Source: Candidatus Nitrosacidococcus tergens (GTDB taxonomy: Bacteria; Pseudomonadota; Gammaproteobacteria; Nitrosococcales; Nitrosococcaceae). Taken from it: a stretch of DNA of 64,000 bases. Below, piece by piece: positions 43,010-50,908 of the stretch (its first letter is position 1; every line of letters begins with the position of its first letter). A program made the position numbers and the translations under genes. The stretch is from positions 1,569,001 through 1,633,000 of the forward strand of contig NZ_LR778175.1 of NCBI RefSeq assembly GCF_902810445.1. The letters run 5' to 3'. The notes beneath the pieces were generated by a model. It saw only the letters and a list, made by a program, of their open reading frames with translations. It was not told where the DNA came from and did not search any database.

Positions 43010-43855
43010 ATGAAATTACAAATTATTAGCGGGGTATCTGGATCAGGAAAAAGTATTGTTCTCCATTTCTTAGAGGATCAGGGTTATTATTGCGTAGATA
43101 ATCTGCCGGTTGATCTACTCCCTCACTTTGTAGAAAACATGGATTGGAATAATCCTCACATTCATGGAGCTGTTAGCATTGATGTGCGTAATTTTTCTCA
43201 TGAACTGGCACATCTTCCTCATATTTTAGAACAAATTAAAAAAATGGGAGTAAAGTACTCCATTATCTTTCTTGATGCAGATGATGCGACCTTACTAAAG
43301 CGTTTTAGCGAAACTCGTCGTAAACATCCCTTAAGTGATATTCCTTTAACCAAAGCTATTCAGCATGAGCGAAATTTACTTACAGTAATTACGCAAAGGG
43401 CAGATATTAAGATTGATACGACTAATACAAATATATACCAGCTTCAACACCTCATTAATATATATATAGCAAATGATCGAACAACGGAAATGTCACTATT
43501 ATTTCAATCCTTTGGATATAAACATGGTGTTCCGCTGGATGCAGATTTTATGTTTGATGTGCGTTGTCTACCTAACCCATACTGGGAGCCACATTTACGC
43601 TCTTTAACGGGACAAGATAAAAGTGTGATTTCTTATCTTGAGAATCATAAAACAGTACTTCAGATGAAAGAACACTTAATCTATTTTTTACAACAATGGT
43701 TAGTAGAATTTAAAAAAACAAATCGTAGCTATCTAACAGTAAGTATTGGTTGTACTGGAGGGCAGCATCGATCGGTTTACTTAGTAGAACAGCTTAAAAT
43801 ACATTTTCAACCCATTCATAGCCATGTAATTTGCTATCATCGGGATTTAATATGA
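43010..43855 (+). CDS. rapZ: RapZ, RNase adapter protein
   Basis: ATP-binding RNA adapter; in E. coli it delivers the sRNA GlmZ to RNase E to control GlmS. 281 residues. Walker A GVSGSGKSIVLHFLED (N-terminus), DNLPVDLLPHF, and the C-terminal domain with FMFDVRCLPNPYWEPHLRSLTGQD and IGCTGGQHRSVYLVE. It ends in ATGA overlap with the following IIA gene. Whether GlmZ exists in this organism is unknown. Confidence 0.95.
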   Translation: MKLQIISGVSGSGKSIVLHFLEDQGYYCVDNLPVDLLPHFVENMDWNNPHIHGAVSIDVRNFSHELAHLPHILEQIKKMGVKYSIIFLDADDATLLKRFSETRRKHPLSDIPLTKAIQHERNLLTVITQRADIKIDTTNTNIYQLQHLINIYIANDRTTEMSLLFQSFGYKHGVPLDADFMFDVRCLPNPYWEPHLRSLTGQDKSVISYLENHKTVLQMKEHLIYFLQQWLVEFKKTNRSYLTVSIGCTGGQHRSVYLVEQLKIHFQPIHSHVICYHRDLI

Positions 43856-44238
43856 TGGTAAGTATATTACTAATCACTCATGATAATATTGGTTTAGCTT
43901 TACTTGATAGCGTGAGTGATGTATTAGAGCATCGTCCACAACAACTGGAGTTGTTACGTGTTACTCGTGCATCCAATTTAGATACATTACAAGCACAAGC
44001 TCAATCCTTAGTAAACAGTTTACTAAATAGGGGAGATGGAGTACTTATTTTAACCGACATGTATGGATCTACACCTAGTAATATTGCTTGCCGTTTGGTA
44101 AAAAAGAATCATATACAAGTCGTATCTGGGTTAAATCTACCCATGCTCATTCGAGTACTTAACTATCCTGAATTAAGCTTAGATGAGCTAACAGATAAAG
44201 CAGTCAGTGGTGGAGCGCAAGGAATTTTGCGTATGTAG
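43852..44238 (+). CDS. PTS mannose/fructose-type EIIA domain protein
   Basis: A stand-alone mannose-family IIA domain. 128 residues from the ATG at 43852, which overlaps the rapZ stop; an upstream frame start at 43831 lies inside rapZ. The phospho-His is in LLITHDNIG near the N-terminus, and LTDMYGSTPSNIA is the family hallmark. It accompanies HPr and EI but no IIB, IIC or IID is present, so it is probably regulatory. Confidence 0.92.
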   Translation: MMVSILLITHDNIGLALLDSVSDVLEHRPQQLELLRVTRASNLDTLQAQAQSLVNSLLNRGDGVLILTDMYGSTPSNIACRLVKKNHIQVVSGLNLPMLIRVLNYPELSLDELTDKAVSGGAQGILRM

Positions 44239-44257
44239 CTAATCAGGAAAAATAAAA

Positions 44258-44527
44258 ATGCTAAAGGATAACATAACTATTATTAATAAGAGAGGATTAC
44301 ATGCACGAGCTGCAGCTAAATTAGTTACTTTAGCTTCCCGATTTAAAAGTAAAGTCACTATTAAATACAATGAAAAAGAGGCAAATGGTAAAAGTATTAT
44401 GGGGATTATGATGCTAGCTGCATCTCAAGGAGTTTGCTTACAAATTAGTATCTCTGGTACTGATGAAGAACAGGCCCTTACCCAAATTAAAGATCTTATT
44501 AATAATCGCTTTGATGAGGGCGAATGA
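44258..44527 (+). CDS. HPr family phosphocarrier protein
   Basis: An 89-residue HPr. The catalytic His15 is in GLHARAAAKLV, and the regulatory Ser46 lies in GKSIMGIMMLAA, both at canonical positions. Retention of Ser46 fits phosphorylation by the adjacent HprK. It transfers phosphate from EI to the IIA proteins. It lies 45 bases before the EI gene. Confidence 0.95.
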   Translation: MLKDNITIINKRGLHARAAAKLVTLASRFKSKVTIKYNEKEANGKSIMGIMMLAASQGVCLQISISGTDEEQALTQIKDLINNRFDEGE

Positions 44528-44572
44528 AAAATAAAAAATTTAACCTAAATAGATTATATCTAGGCAAGTACT

Positions 44573-46333
44573 ATGGCACTTGAATTACATGGTATTGGTG
44601 CTTCCCGAGGAATTAGTATAGGAAAATCCTATCTTTTAGTACAAGATAAACCTAAAGTTAGTAAATACACACTTGCTCCTCCACTTCTCGATCAAGAGGT
44701 ACAAAGATATCAAACTGCGTTAGCTGCGGCTAAAAATCAACTACATAGTATTTTAGAAAAAATCCCTGAGAGTATCTCTACTGATATTACTGCCTTTATT
44801 CACATGCGGTTACTTATGCTTGAGGATAAAGCGTTTACAACTGCTCCAATTCAAATTATACAAACAGAGCACTGTAATGCCGAGTGGGCATTAAAATTAC
44901 AGGGTGATATTTTAACGAACGCCTTCAATGAGATGGAAGATGCTTATCTCAGAGATCGCAAAAGCGATATCAATCATATTATTAACCGCATTTTGCATAT
45001 TCTCATCAATCCAGATAATTATGGTTATGATTATCTTACCCGGCAACTTAAAGATTGTATTGTACTTGCTAATGACTTAACTCTATCTGAAGTTATTTTG
45101 ATGCAGCAGCAAGAAATTGCAGGGTTTGTCACTGAGCACGGTGGCCACAACTCCCATTTAAGTATTCTTGCCCGTAGCTTAGGTATTCCCGCTATTGTTG
45201 GTTTACAAGGTGCACAGGATTATATACAAGATAATGAATTAATTATCATTGATGGTGAGCAAGGTATATTACTGGCAGGTGCACAAGATCTGCTTATTCA
45301 AAAATCTCAAGAAAGGAAAATTGCTTGCCAAAAGCGGCTTATTGCACTTAATAAGCTTAGAAATCAGCGAGCTATCACCCTAGAAGGGACGACCATTAAT
45401 TTACAGGCAAACATTGAACTACCTGAAGAGCTACCCTTAGTGACTCAAGCAGGAGCGGAAGGTATAGGGCTTTATCGCACAGAATTCTTATATATTAACC
45501 GTACTTCACTTCCCGATGAAGAAGAACAATTAGAAGCTTATACTCGGGTCATTCATGCTTTAAATGGATCGCCAGTTACTATTCGTACCATTGATTTAGG
45601 TGCAGATAAAACAGTAGATGAGCATGCTATTTCCGCTCCGATATCCACTAGTTCTTTAGGGTTACGTGCTATTCGCCTTTGTCTACGAGAGCCCAGTATT
45701 TTCCGTCCTCAACTTAGGGCTATTCTCCGAGCTTCAGCTTATGGTCCCGTACAGTTATTATTACCTATGGTATGTACTTTACAAGAAGTAAAGCAAACCA
45801 TAGCATTACTTAGAGAATGCAAACAAGAGCTAAAACGGCAAGGATTAAAGTATGATCCTAATTTACCTATTGGCGCAATGATCGAGATTCCTTCTGCTGC
45901 TATTTGTGCAGATATCTTTGCTGAGCATCTGGATTTTCTCTCTATTGGTACCAATGATCTTATTCAATACACACTGGCAATTGATCGAATTGACAATGAG
46001 GTAAATTATCTCTACACGCCTTTACACCCAGCGGTACTACAGCTTATTTATCGTACAATTTCTGCGGGGAAGAAGAGAAATATAAATGTTTCTATGTGTG
46101 GAGAGATGGCAGGTGATATGCATTATACTCGTCTACTTCTTGCTCTGGGGTTAAGAACTTTTAGTATGCACCCTTCCTCTCTGCTGGAAGTAAAACAAAT
46201 TATAGCAAAGAGTAACCAACAGGAACTGTCAAAAGTTACTCAGCAAATCCTGAATTGCCATGAGTACTCTGAAATACAAATGCTATTGGAACATCTTAAT
46301 AAAGATTTAATTGCTCAATCACTTATTTCATAA
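44573..46333 (+). CDS. ptsI: PTS enzyme I (phosphoenolpyruvate-protein phosphotransferase)
   Basis: Phosphorylates HPr from PEP. 586 residues (E. coli PtsI 575), without the GAF domain that marks PtsP. The phospho-His is His195 in GGHNSHLSILARS (GGRTSHTSI in E. coli). PEP-binding domain landmarks: GAEGIGLYRTEFLY, and the catalytic Cys in VSMCGEMAGD. Last gene of the PTS run. With no permease nearby it most likely drives a regulatory cascade. Confidence 0.94.
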   Translation: MALELHGIGASRGISIGKSYLLVQDKPKVSKYTLAPPLLDQEVQRYQTALAAAKNQLHSILEKIPESISTDITAFIHMRLLMLEDKAFTTAPIQIIQTEHCNAEWALKLQGDILTNAFNEMEDAYLRDRKSDINHIINRILHILINPDNYGYDYLTRQLKDCIVLANDLTLSEVILMQQQEIAGFVTEHGGHNSHLSILARSLGIPAIVGLQGAQDYIQDNELIIIDGEQGILLAGAQDLLIQKSQERKIACQKRLIALNKLRNQRAITLEGTTINLQANIELPEELPLVTQAGAEGIGLYRTEFLYINRTSLPDEEEQLEAYTRVIHALNGSPVTIRTIDLGADKTVDEHAISAPISTSSLGLRAIRLCLREPSIFRPQLRAILRASAYGPVQLLLPMVCTLQEVKQTIALLRECKQELKRQGLKYDPNLPIGAMIEIPSAAICADIFAEHLDFLSIGTNDLIQYTLAIDRIDNEVNYLYTPLHPAVLQLIYRTISAGKKRNINVSMCGEMAGDMHYTRLLLALGLRTFSMHPSSLLEVKQIIAKSNQQELSKVTQQILNCHEYSEIQMLLEHLNKDLIAQSLIS

Positions 46334-46685
46334 ATAAATTAGCAATTATAAAAAAATGTGAATAATTCATTTAGTTATACAGAGATCAAACTTTATATAA
46401 TACCTTTTAGGCAAAAAATATTTGTTTAAGTAAAAATTTAAATTTGTAATTCTACTAGTCCTAGTCTTTAATTCTATCTATATGAAATATTTTTTAAATA
46501 AAAAACTTACAACTGCTCGATTTACTGTTTACCAAAAGTGTGGTGCTTAATTTAATCTATGAATAGGCTATCTTTTGATTGCTTTAATTTTAAGATCTTT
46601 CCATTTTTGGTGTGTGTAGGTGGTAAGTATTATATAATCTCCGATTTATTCTTTGGTGAAATATAAGAGTAGATCTAGCCTAACA
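46334..46685. other. Intergenic stretch with no recognised feature
   Basis: About 350 very AT-rich bases between the enzyme I gene and a membrane-protein gene. I see no terminator, RNA gene or conserved frame. It presumably holds the promoter of the gene at 46686. Confidence 0.4.
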
Positions 46686-47246
46686 ATGAAAATCAGTATT
46701 CTACCTATTTTTAGCTGGGCTTTTATAATCACTATCCTATGGATAGGCTTTATTCTAGCTATTAGTTTTTTTGAAACCCCATTAAAATTCTATGCTCTAC
46801 TGCTTACTGTACCAGCTGCTATTCAGATTGAATATGTTCTATTCCATGCACTGAATTTAGTTGAAATTATATTTGCAGCAGTAGTAATCGGAGCTGCTTA
46901 TTGCGGAGAGGGATCTAAAAAAACGACTTCTCTAACAATAAGTATCGCTATTTTGCTAACTATTCAAACTGCTTTTTTGTTTTTTTTGTTAGATCCAAAA
47001 ACTTTGGCTATGGTACATGGCATAGAAGCCATGACAAGTCCTTATCATATTGTGCACATGGTTATTGCGGGACAAATTATTCGAATGATCACTTTACCCG
47101 CTCATCATATTATGTACATCATAATAGAACTAGTTAAAGTAGTATTGCTAGTAGCGCTGGCTTTTAGCCAGATTCAAGATCTAAGAGATAAAATAAATCA
47201 AATTATTAAAGATGAGATTGAAAAAGCTAGCCATTCTGCATGGTAG
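46686..47246 (+). CDS. Unrecognised four-helix membrane protein
   Basis: About 186 residues from the ATG at 46686 (in-frame TTG/GTG at 46653/46656 would add 11 basic residues). Hydropathy by eye gives four membrane segments: about 5-28, 35-70, 82-102 and 130-160. A charged C-terminal helix follows (IQDLRDKINQIIKDEIEKA). The His-containing segments SPYHIVHMVIAG and LPAHHIMYI stand out and could bind haem or metal. I do not recognise the family. The neighbour is a CHRD protein, separated by a possible terminator. Confidence 0.65.
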   Translation: MKISILPIFSWAFIITILWIGFILAISFFETPLKFYALLLTVPAAIQIEYVLFHALNLVEIIFAAVVIGAAYCGEGSKKTTSLTISIAILLTIQTAFLFFLLDPKTLAMVHGIEAMTSPYHIVHMVIAGQIIRMITLPAHHIMYIIIELVKVVLLVALAFSQIQDLRDKINQIIKDEIEKASHSAW

Positions 47247-47288
47247 ATCAGCTTATATTATTAGCTAATCTATATTATATTTTTTGTC
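47244..47288 (+). terminator. Possible rho-independent terminator
   Basis: TAGATCAGCT (47244-47253) and AGCTAATCTA (47263-47272) form a 10-base inverted repeat with one mismatch, followed by a T-rich stretch reaching a run of T at 47280-47286. The left arm includes the stop codon of the membrane-protein gene. Confidence 0.4.
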
Positions 47289-47359
47289 AATTATGCACTT
47301 ATACAGTTTTTATTAAAAATTATATTGCGTAATATATAAAAAATATAATAGGAGATAAT

Positions 47360-47839
47360 ATGAAAGGGTTATGTGTATTATTGGGACCTATCTTTAATAT
47401 TGCATTCATTGGATTTTTATTAATACTGAGCATAAATTTAACTTTAGTTTCACAAGCACAGTCAGCGACTAAAAAAGATCTTACCCCTAGTCCAGGAGAT
47501 AAAATTTTTAAATTCTTTTTGAGCAGCGATCAAGAAGTACCTACAAATAATAGTCAAGTAGCTTATTGCACAGCACTTTTAAAGAAAAATCAAATTACCT
47601 TTACAGTCACCTGTAATCATAATGTTACAAGTCCAACCGTTGCTCACATACATAAATCTCCCCCGGAGACAGATAGAAGCATTATAGTAATGCCATTTGA
47701 GACTGCTGAAAATCCTATAGAACAAACATTTACCCTAACTCAAAATATAACCAATGAGTTACTTTCAGGTAATCTTTATATTAATGTACACTCAATAAAG
47801 TTTCCAAATGGGGAAATTAGAGGTCAGATTAAAAACTAA
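47360..47839 (+). CDS. Secreted CHRD-domain protein
   Basis: A 159-residue protein with an N-terminal signal segment (about 1-38, ending SQAQSA) and one CHRD domain (about 48-158). CHRD hallmarks: FKFFLSSDQEVP at the start, VAHIHKSPPETD in the middle, and LYINVHSIKFPNGEIRGQI at the end. Two Cys (CTALLKKNQITFTVTC) may form a disulfide. Bacterial CHRD proteins are exported and of unknown function; in ammonia oxidisers they recur. It lies 24 bases before aroC. Confidence 0.85.
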   Translation: MKGLCVLLGPIFNIAFIGFLLILSINLTLVSQAQSATKKDLTPSPGDKIFKFFLSSDQEVPTNNSQVAYCTALLKKNQITFTVTCNHNVTSPTVAHIHKSPPETDRSIIVMPFETAENPIEQTFTLTQNITNELLSGNLYINVHSIKFPNGEIRGQIKN

Positions 47840-47863
47840 TAAACTGGTAGTGCTTAGATATTA

Positions 47864-48937
47864 ATGGCTGGCAATACGATAGGTAAGCTTTTTACCGTAA
47901 CTACTTTTGGCGAAAGTCATGGTCTTGCTTTAGGGTGTATTGTTGATGGTTGCCCTCCCAAGCTTGATCTATGCGAAGTAGATATACAAATAGATCTGGA
48001 TCGTCGCCGTCCTGGCACATCTCGCCATACTACCCAGCGTCGTGAATTAGACGAAGTTAAAATTCTTTCAGGAGTATTTGAAGGAAAAACGACTGGCACT
48101 CCAATTGGTCTTATGGTAGAAAATACCGATCAACGCTCTAGGGATTACGAAAAAATCAAAGATCTCATTCGCCCTGGGCATGCGGATTACACTTATTGGC
48201 ATAAATATGGAATTCGAGATTATCGAGGTGGTGGGCGATCTTCAGCTCGTGAAACAGTCATGCGTGTAGCTGCAGGAGCAATTGCTAAAAAGTATTTGGC
48301 TAACCAGCATAATATACAAATTCGAGGTTATTTAGCTCAATTAGGTCCAATTAAGGCAGAGAAAATTAGTTGGGAAGTTATCGAACAAAATTCCTTTTTT
48401 TTTCCAGATTCAGAGAAAATTTCTCAATTAGAAGCATACATGGATTCCTTACGTAAAGAAGGTAATTCCATTGGTGCTCGAATAAATATTGTAGCTACGG
48501 GTGTTCCTTCAGGTCTTGGGGAACCTATCTTTGATCGGCTAGATGCAGACCTTGCCCATGGATTAATGAGTATTAATGCAGTAAAAGGGGTAGAAATTGG
48601 ATCTGGCTTTGATGTAGTTACTCAAAAAGGAACGGAACATCGGGATCCTATTACACCTAATGGTTTTTTAAGTAACCATGCAGGAGGAATTTTAGGTGGA
48701 ATTTCTACAGGCCAAGATATTATTGCTAGTATTGCTTTAAAACCTACTTCTAGCCTTAGATTACCTGAACAAAGCATTAATACCCATAATGAACCAGTAG
48801 AAGTAGCTACTACAGGGCGCCATGATCCCTGTGTTGGTATTCGTGCCACTCCAATTGCTGAAGCTATGGTAGCCATTATTTTAATGGATCATCTGTTAAG
48901 GCATCGTGGGCAAAATAGCACTAAGGTATTAGGGTAG
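47864..48937 (+). CDS. aroC: Chorismate synthase
   Basis: FMNH2-dependent last step of the shikimate pathway. 357 residues. Motifs: TFGESHGLALGCIVDGCPP (signature 1), GHADYTYWHKYGIRDYRGGGRSSARETVMRVA (signature 2) and ATGRHDPCVGIRATPIAEAM (signature 3). It begins 24 bases after the CHRD gene. Intact. Confidence 0.97.
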   Translation: MAGNTIGKLFTVTTFGESHGLALGCIVDGCPPKLDLCEVDIQIDLDRRRPGTSRHTTQRRELDEVKILSGVFEGKTTGTPIGLMVENTDQRSRDYEKIKDLIRPGHADYTYWHKYGIRDYRGGGRSSARETVMRVAAGAIAKKYLANQHNIQIRGYLAQLGPIKAEKISWEVIEQNSFFFPDSEKISQLEAYMDSLRKEGNSIGARINIVATGVPSGLGEPIFDRLDADLAHGLMSINAVKGVEIGSGFDVVTQKGTEHRDPITPNGFLSNHAGGILGGISTGQDIIASIALKPTSSLRLPEQSINTHNEPVEVATTGRHDPCVGIRATPIAEAMVAIILMDHLLRHRGQNSTKVLG

Positions 48938-49030
48938 CTATCCATCACCACCATCATCTTTAATTCCAACTAACATATTTCACCACTAAGGATTCTCTAT
49001 TAAGAGTTCAATTCTAGGAGATTACCCATC

Positions 49031-49228
49031 ATGCTGTACTATTTTTTACTTTTTTATTTGTTTTTTGCTGTACTTATGTATTTCATAGCTAAGAGAAAAG
49101 GACAAGATCCTATATTTTGGGCAGGTTTAGGACTTTTTTTTGGTCCGCTTGCACTACTTTTCCAGCTATTTTCAAAGAATATTGCTGAAGCCTATAGAAA
49201 ATTAGCTAAGAATAAATTTTGGGCTTAA
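49031..49228 (+). CDS. Small two-helix membrane protein
   Basis: A 65-residue protein with two hydrophobic segments (about 2-20 and 29-48) separated by a basic turn (AKRKGQDPIFW), and a basic C-terminal tail. An AGGAG ribosome-binding site lies at 49016-49020, a good distance from the ATG. It resembles small hypothetical proteins common in gammaproteobacteria. Function unknown. Confidence 0.65.
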   Translation: MLYYFLLFYLFFAVLMYFIAKRKGQDPIFWAGLGLFFGPLALLFQLFSKNIAEAYRKLAKNKFWA

Positions 49229-49243
49229 TTTATAAAACATTAT

Positions 49244-49263
49244 CCCCTCTCGTAAGAGAGGGG
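49244..49263. terminator. Hairpin between convergent genes
   Basis: Perfect inverted repeat CCCCTCTC-GTAA-GAGAGGGG (8-base arms, 4-base loop) between the small membrane-protein gene and the 3' end of hemE. No T-run follows directly on either strand, so termination is likely but not certain. Confidence 0.5.
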
Positions 49264-49266
49264 TAG

Positions 49267-50334
49267 CTAAAACGAGTGATAAGGTTGACTTAATTCATGA
49301 ACTGTATCGACAAGATAGGCAACTTTTTCTGGATCAATAGTAGGATGAATGCCATGGCCTAAGTTAAACACATGACCATTACCAGATCCGTAATCCTTTA
49401 AAATACTTGCTACTTCTTGATGAATTCGCTCCTTTGAAGCATATAGCACACAGGGATCCATATTGCCTTGCAAGGCTATTTTTTGTCCTACTTGAGCTCT
49501 TGTTTTAGCTAAAGATATAGTCCAATCTAGGCCTAAAGCGTCACAGTCAGAATTTATCATTTGATCTATCCACAAGCCACCCCCTTTAGTAAATAAAATA
49601 ATCGGTATCCTACACCCTTCATTCTCTCGGGTTAGTCCTTGAATAATTCGGGACATATAAGATAAAGAGAATTCTAAATAATCTCTATTACTTAAAGTTC
49701 CCCCCCAAGTATCAAAAATCATGACAGCCTGAGCACCTGCTGCTATTTGAGCATTAAGATAAGAAGTAACAGATTGAGCAAGGGTATGTAGTAAATGATG
49801 GAGCAATTTAGATTGATCAAATAATAGACTTTTAATTAAGGTAAACTCCCTGCTCGATTCTCCTTCTACCATATAACACGCTAAAGTCCACGGACTTCCA
49901 GAAAAACCAATCAGCGGTACTTTACCGTCTAATTCTTGGCGAGTAAGTCTAATGGCATCCATTACATAACGAAGTTCTGTTTCTGGATCGGGTACACTTA
50001 AAGCATGAATTTGACTTTCTGTTCTTACAGGTCGTTCAAAACAAGGACCTTTACCTTCAGTAAAATATAAACCCAATCCCATAGCATTTGGAATTGTTAA
50101 AATATCAGAAAAAATAATTGCACCATCTAAATTAAAGCGGCGAATAGGTTGTACTGTTACTTCACAAGCAAGTTCTGGGGTAGTACACATAGTTAAAAAA
50201 TTGCCTGCTTTTGCTCTAACTTCACGATACTCGGGAAGGTAACGCCCTGCTTGTCTCATAATCCATATAGGAGTTTTATCAACAGGTTGCCTCAGTAAGG
50301 CACGTAGTAAGCGATCATTTTTTAACACAGTCAT
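49267..50334 (-). CDS. hemE: Uroporphyrinogen decarboxylase
   Basis: Decarboxylates uroporphyrinogen III to coproporphyrinogen III in haem synthesis. 355 residues. Substrate-site motif PIWIMRQAGRYLPEYRE at the N-terminus; IIFSDILTIPNAMG contains the catalytic Asp. GFSGSPWTLACYMVEG and NLGHGIHPTIDPEKV complete the set. It follows purE by 54 bases. Intact. Confidence 0.96.
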   Translation of the reverse strand: MTVLKNDRLLRALLRQPVDKTPIWIMRQAGRYLPEYREVRAKAGNFLTMCTTPELACEVTVQPIRRFNLDGAIIFSDILTIPNAMGLGLYFTEGKGPCFERPVRTESQIHALSVPDPETELRYVMDAIRLTRQELDGKVPLIGFSGSPWTLACYMVEGESSREFTLIKSLLFDQSKLLHHLLHTLAQSVTSYLNAQIAAGAQAVMIFDTWGGTLSNRDYLEFSLSYMSRIIQGLTRENEGCRIPIILFTKGGGLWIDQMINSDCDALGLDWTISLAKTRAQVGQKIALQGNMDPCVLYASKERIHQEVASILKDYGSGNGHVFNLGHGIHPTIDPEKVAYLVDTVHELSQPYHSF

Positions 50335-50388
50335 TGGTAGAATTTTTTCCTAAATTAATATTCTATAGTTTTCTAACTATATATTGGG

Positions 50389-50877
50389 TTATAAACTATT
50401 TGCTTTATCTAATATAGATTGAGCCATTGCTTGCCGATCAGTAGCTAACCGTTTAGCAAGATCTGTATCATTAAGGCTTAAAATTTGTGCCGCTAAATAA
50501 GCTGCATTTTTTGCTCCAGCTTTATCAATGGCAACACAAGCAACAGGAACACCTCCGGGCATCTGCACTGTAGATAATAAGGCATCCATACCATTGAGAG
50601 GGCCTCCCGCCATAGGTACACCAATAACAGGTTTTAGGGTATTTGCAGCTACTGCACCAGCAAGATGGGCTGCTAATCCTGCCGCCGCAATAAACACTCC
50701 ACATCCTCGCTTATCTGCTTCTTTTACATAGGAAGCAGTAGCTTCTGGAGTCCGATGAGCAGAAGTGATCCGTACCTCAAAAGGGACAGTTAAAGTTTTT
50801 AGTATATCTAAGGTAGATTCCATAACAGGTAGATCAGAATCTGCCCCCATCAGTACAGCAACAAAAGGAAGGGACAT
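50389..50877 (-). CDS. purE: PurE, N5-carboxyaminoimidazole ribonucleotide mutase
   Basis: Class I PurE mutase of purine synthesis. 162 residues. MGADSDLPVMESTLDIL and SAHRTPEATASYV with the catalytic His, then AAAGLAAHLAGAVAA and GVPMAGGPLNGMDALLSTVQMPGGVPVA. The ATPase purK, usually next in the operon, is not here; hemE follows instead. It lies 31 bases after topA. Confidence 0.95.
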   Translation of the reverse strand: MSLPFVAVLMGADSDLPVMESTLDILKTLTVPFEVRITSAHRTPEATASYVKEADKRGCGVFIAAAGLAAHLAGAVAANTLKPVIGVPMAGGPLNGMDALLSTVQMPGGVPVACVAIDKAGAKNAAYLAAQILSLNDTDLAKRLATDRQAMAQSILDKANSL

Positions 50878-50908
50878 TTAATTATTCTCCTTTGAACATG
50901 ATAGTAGA

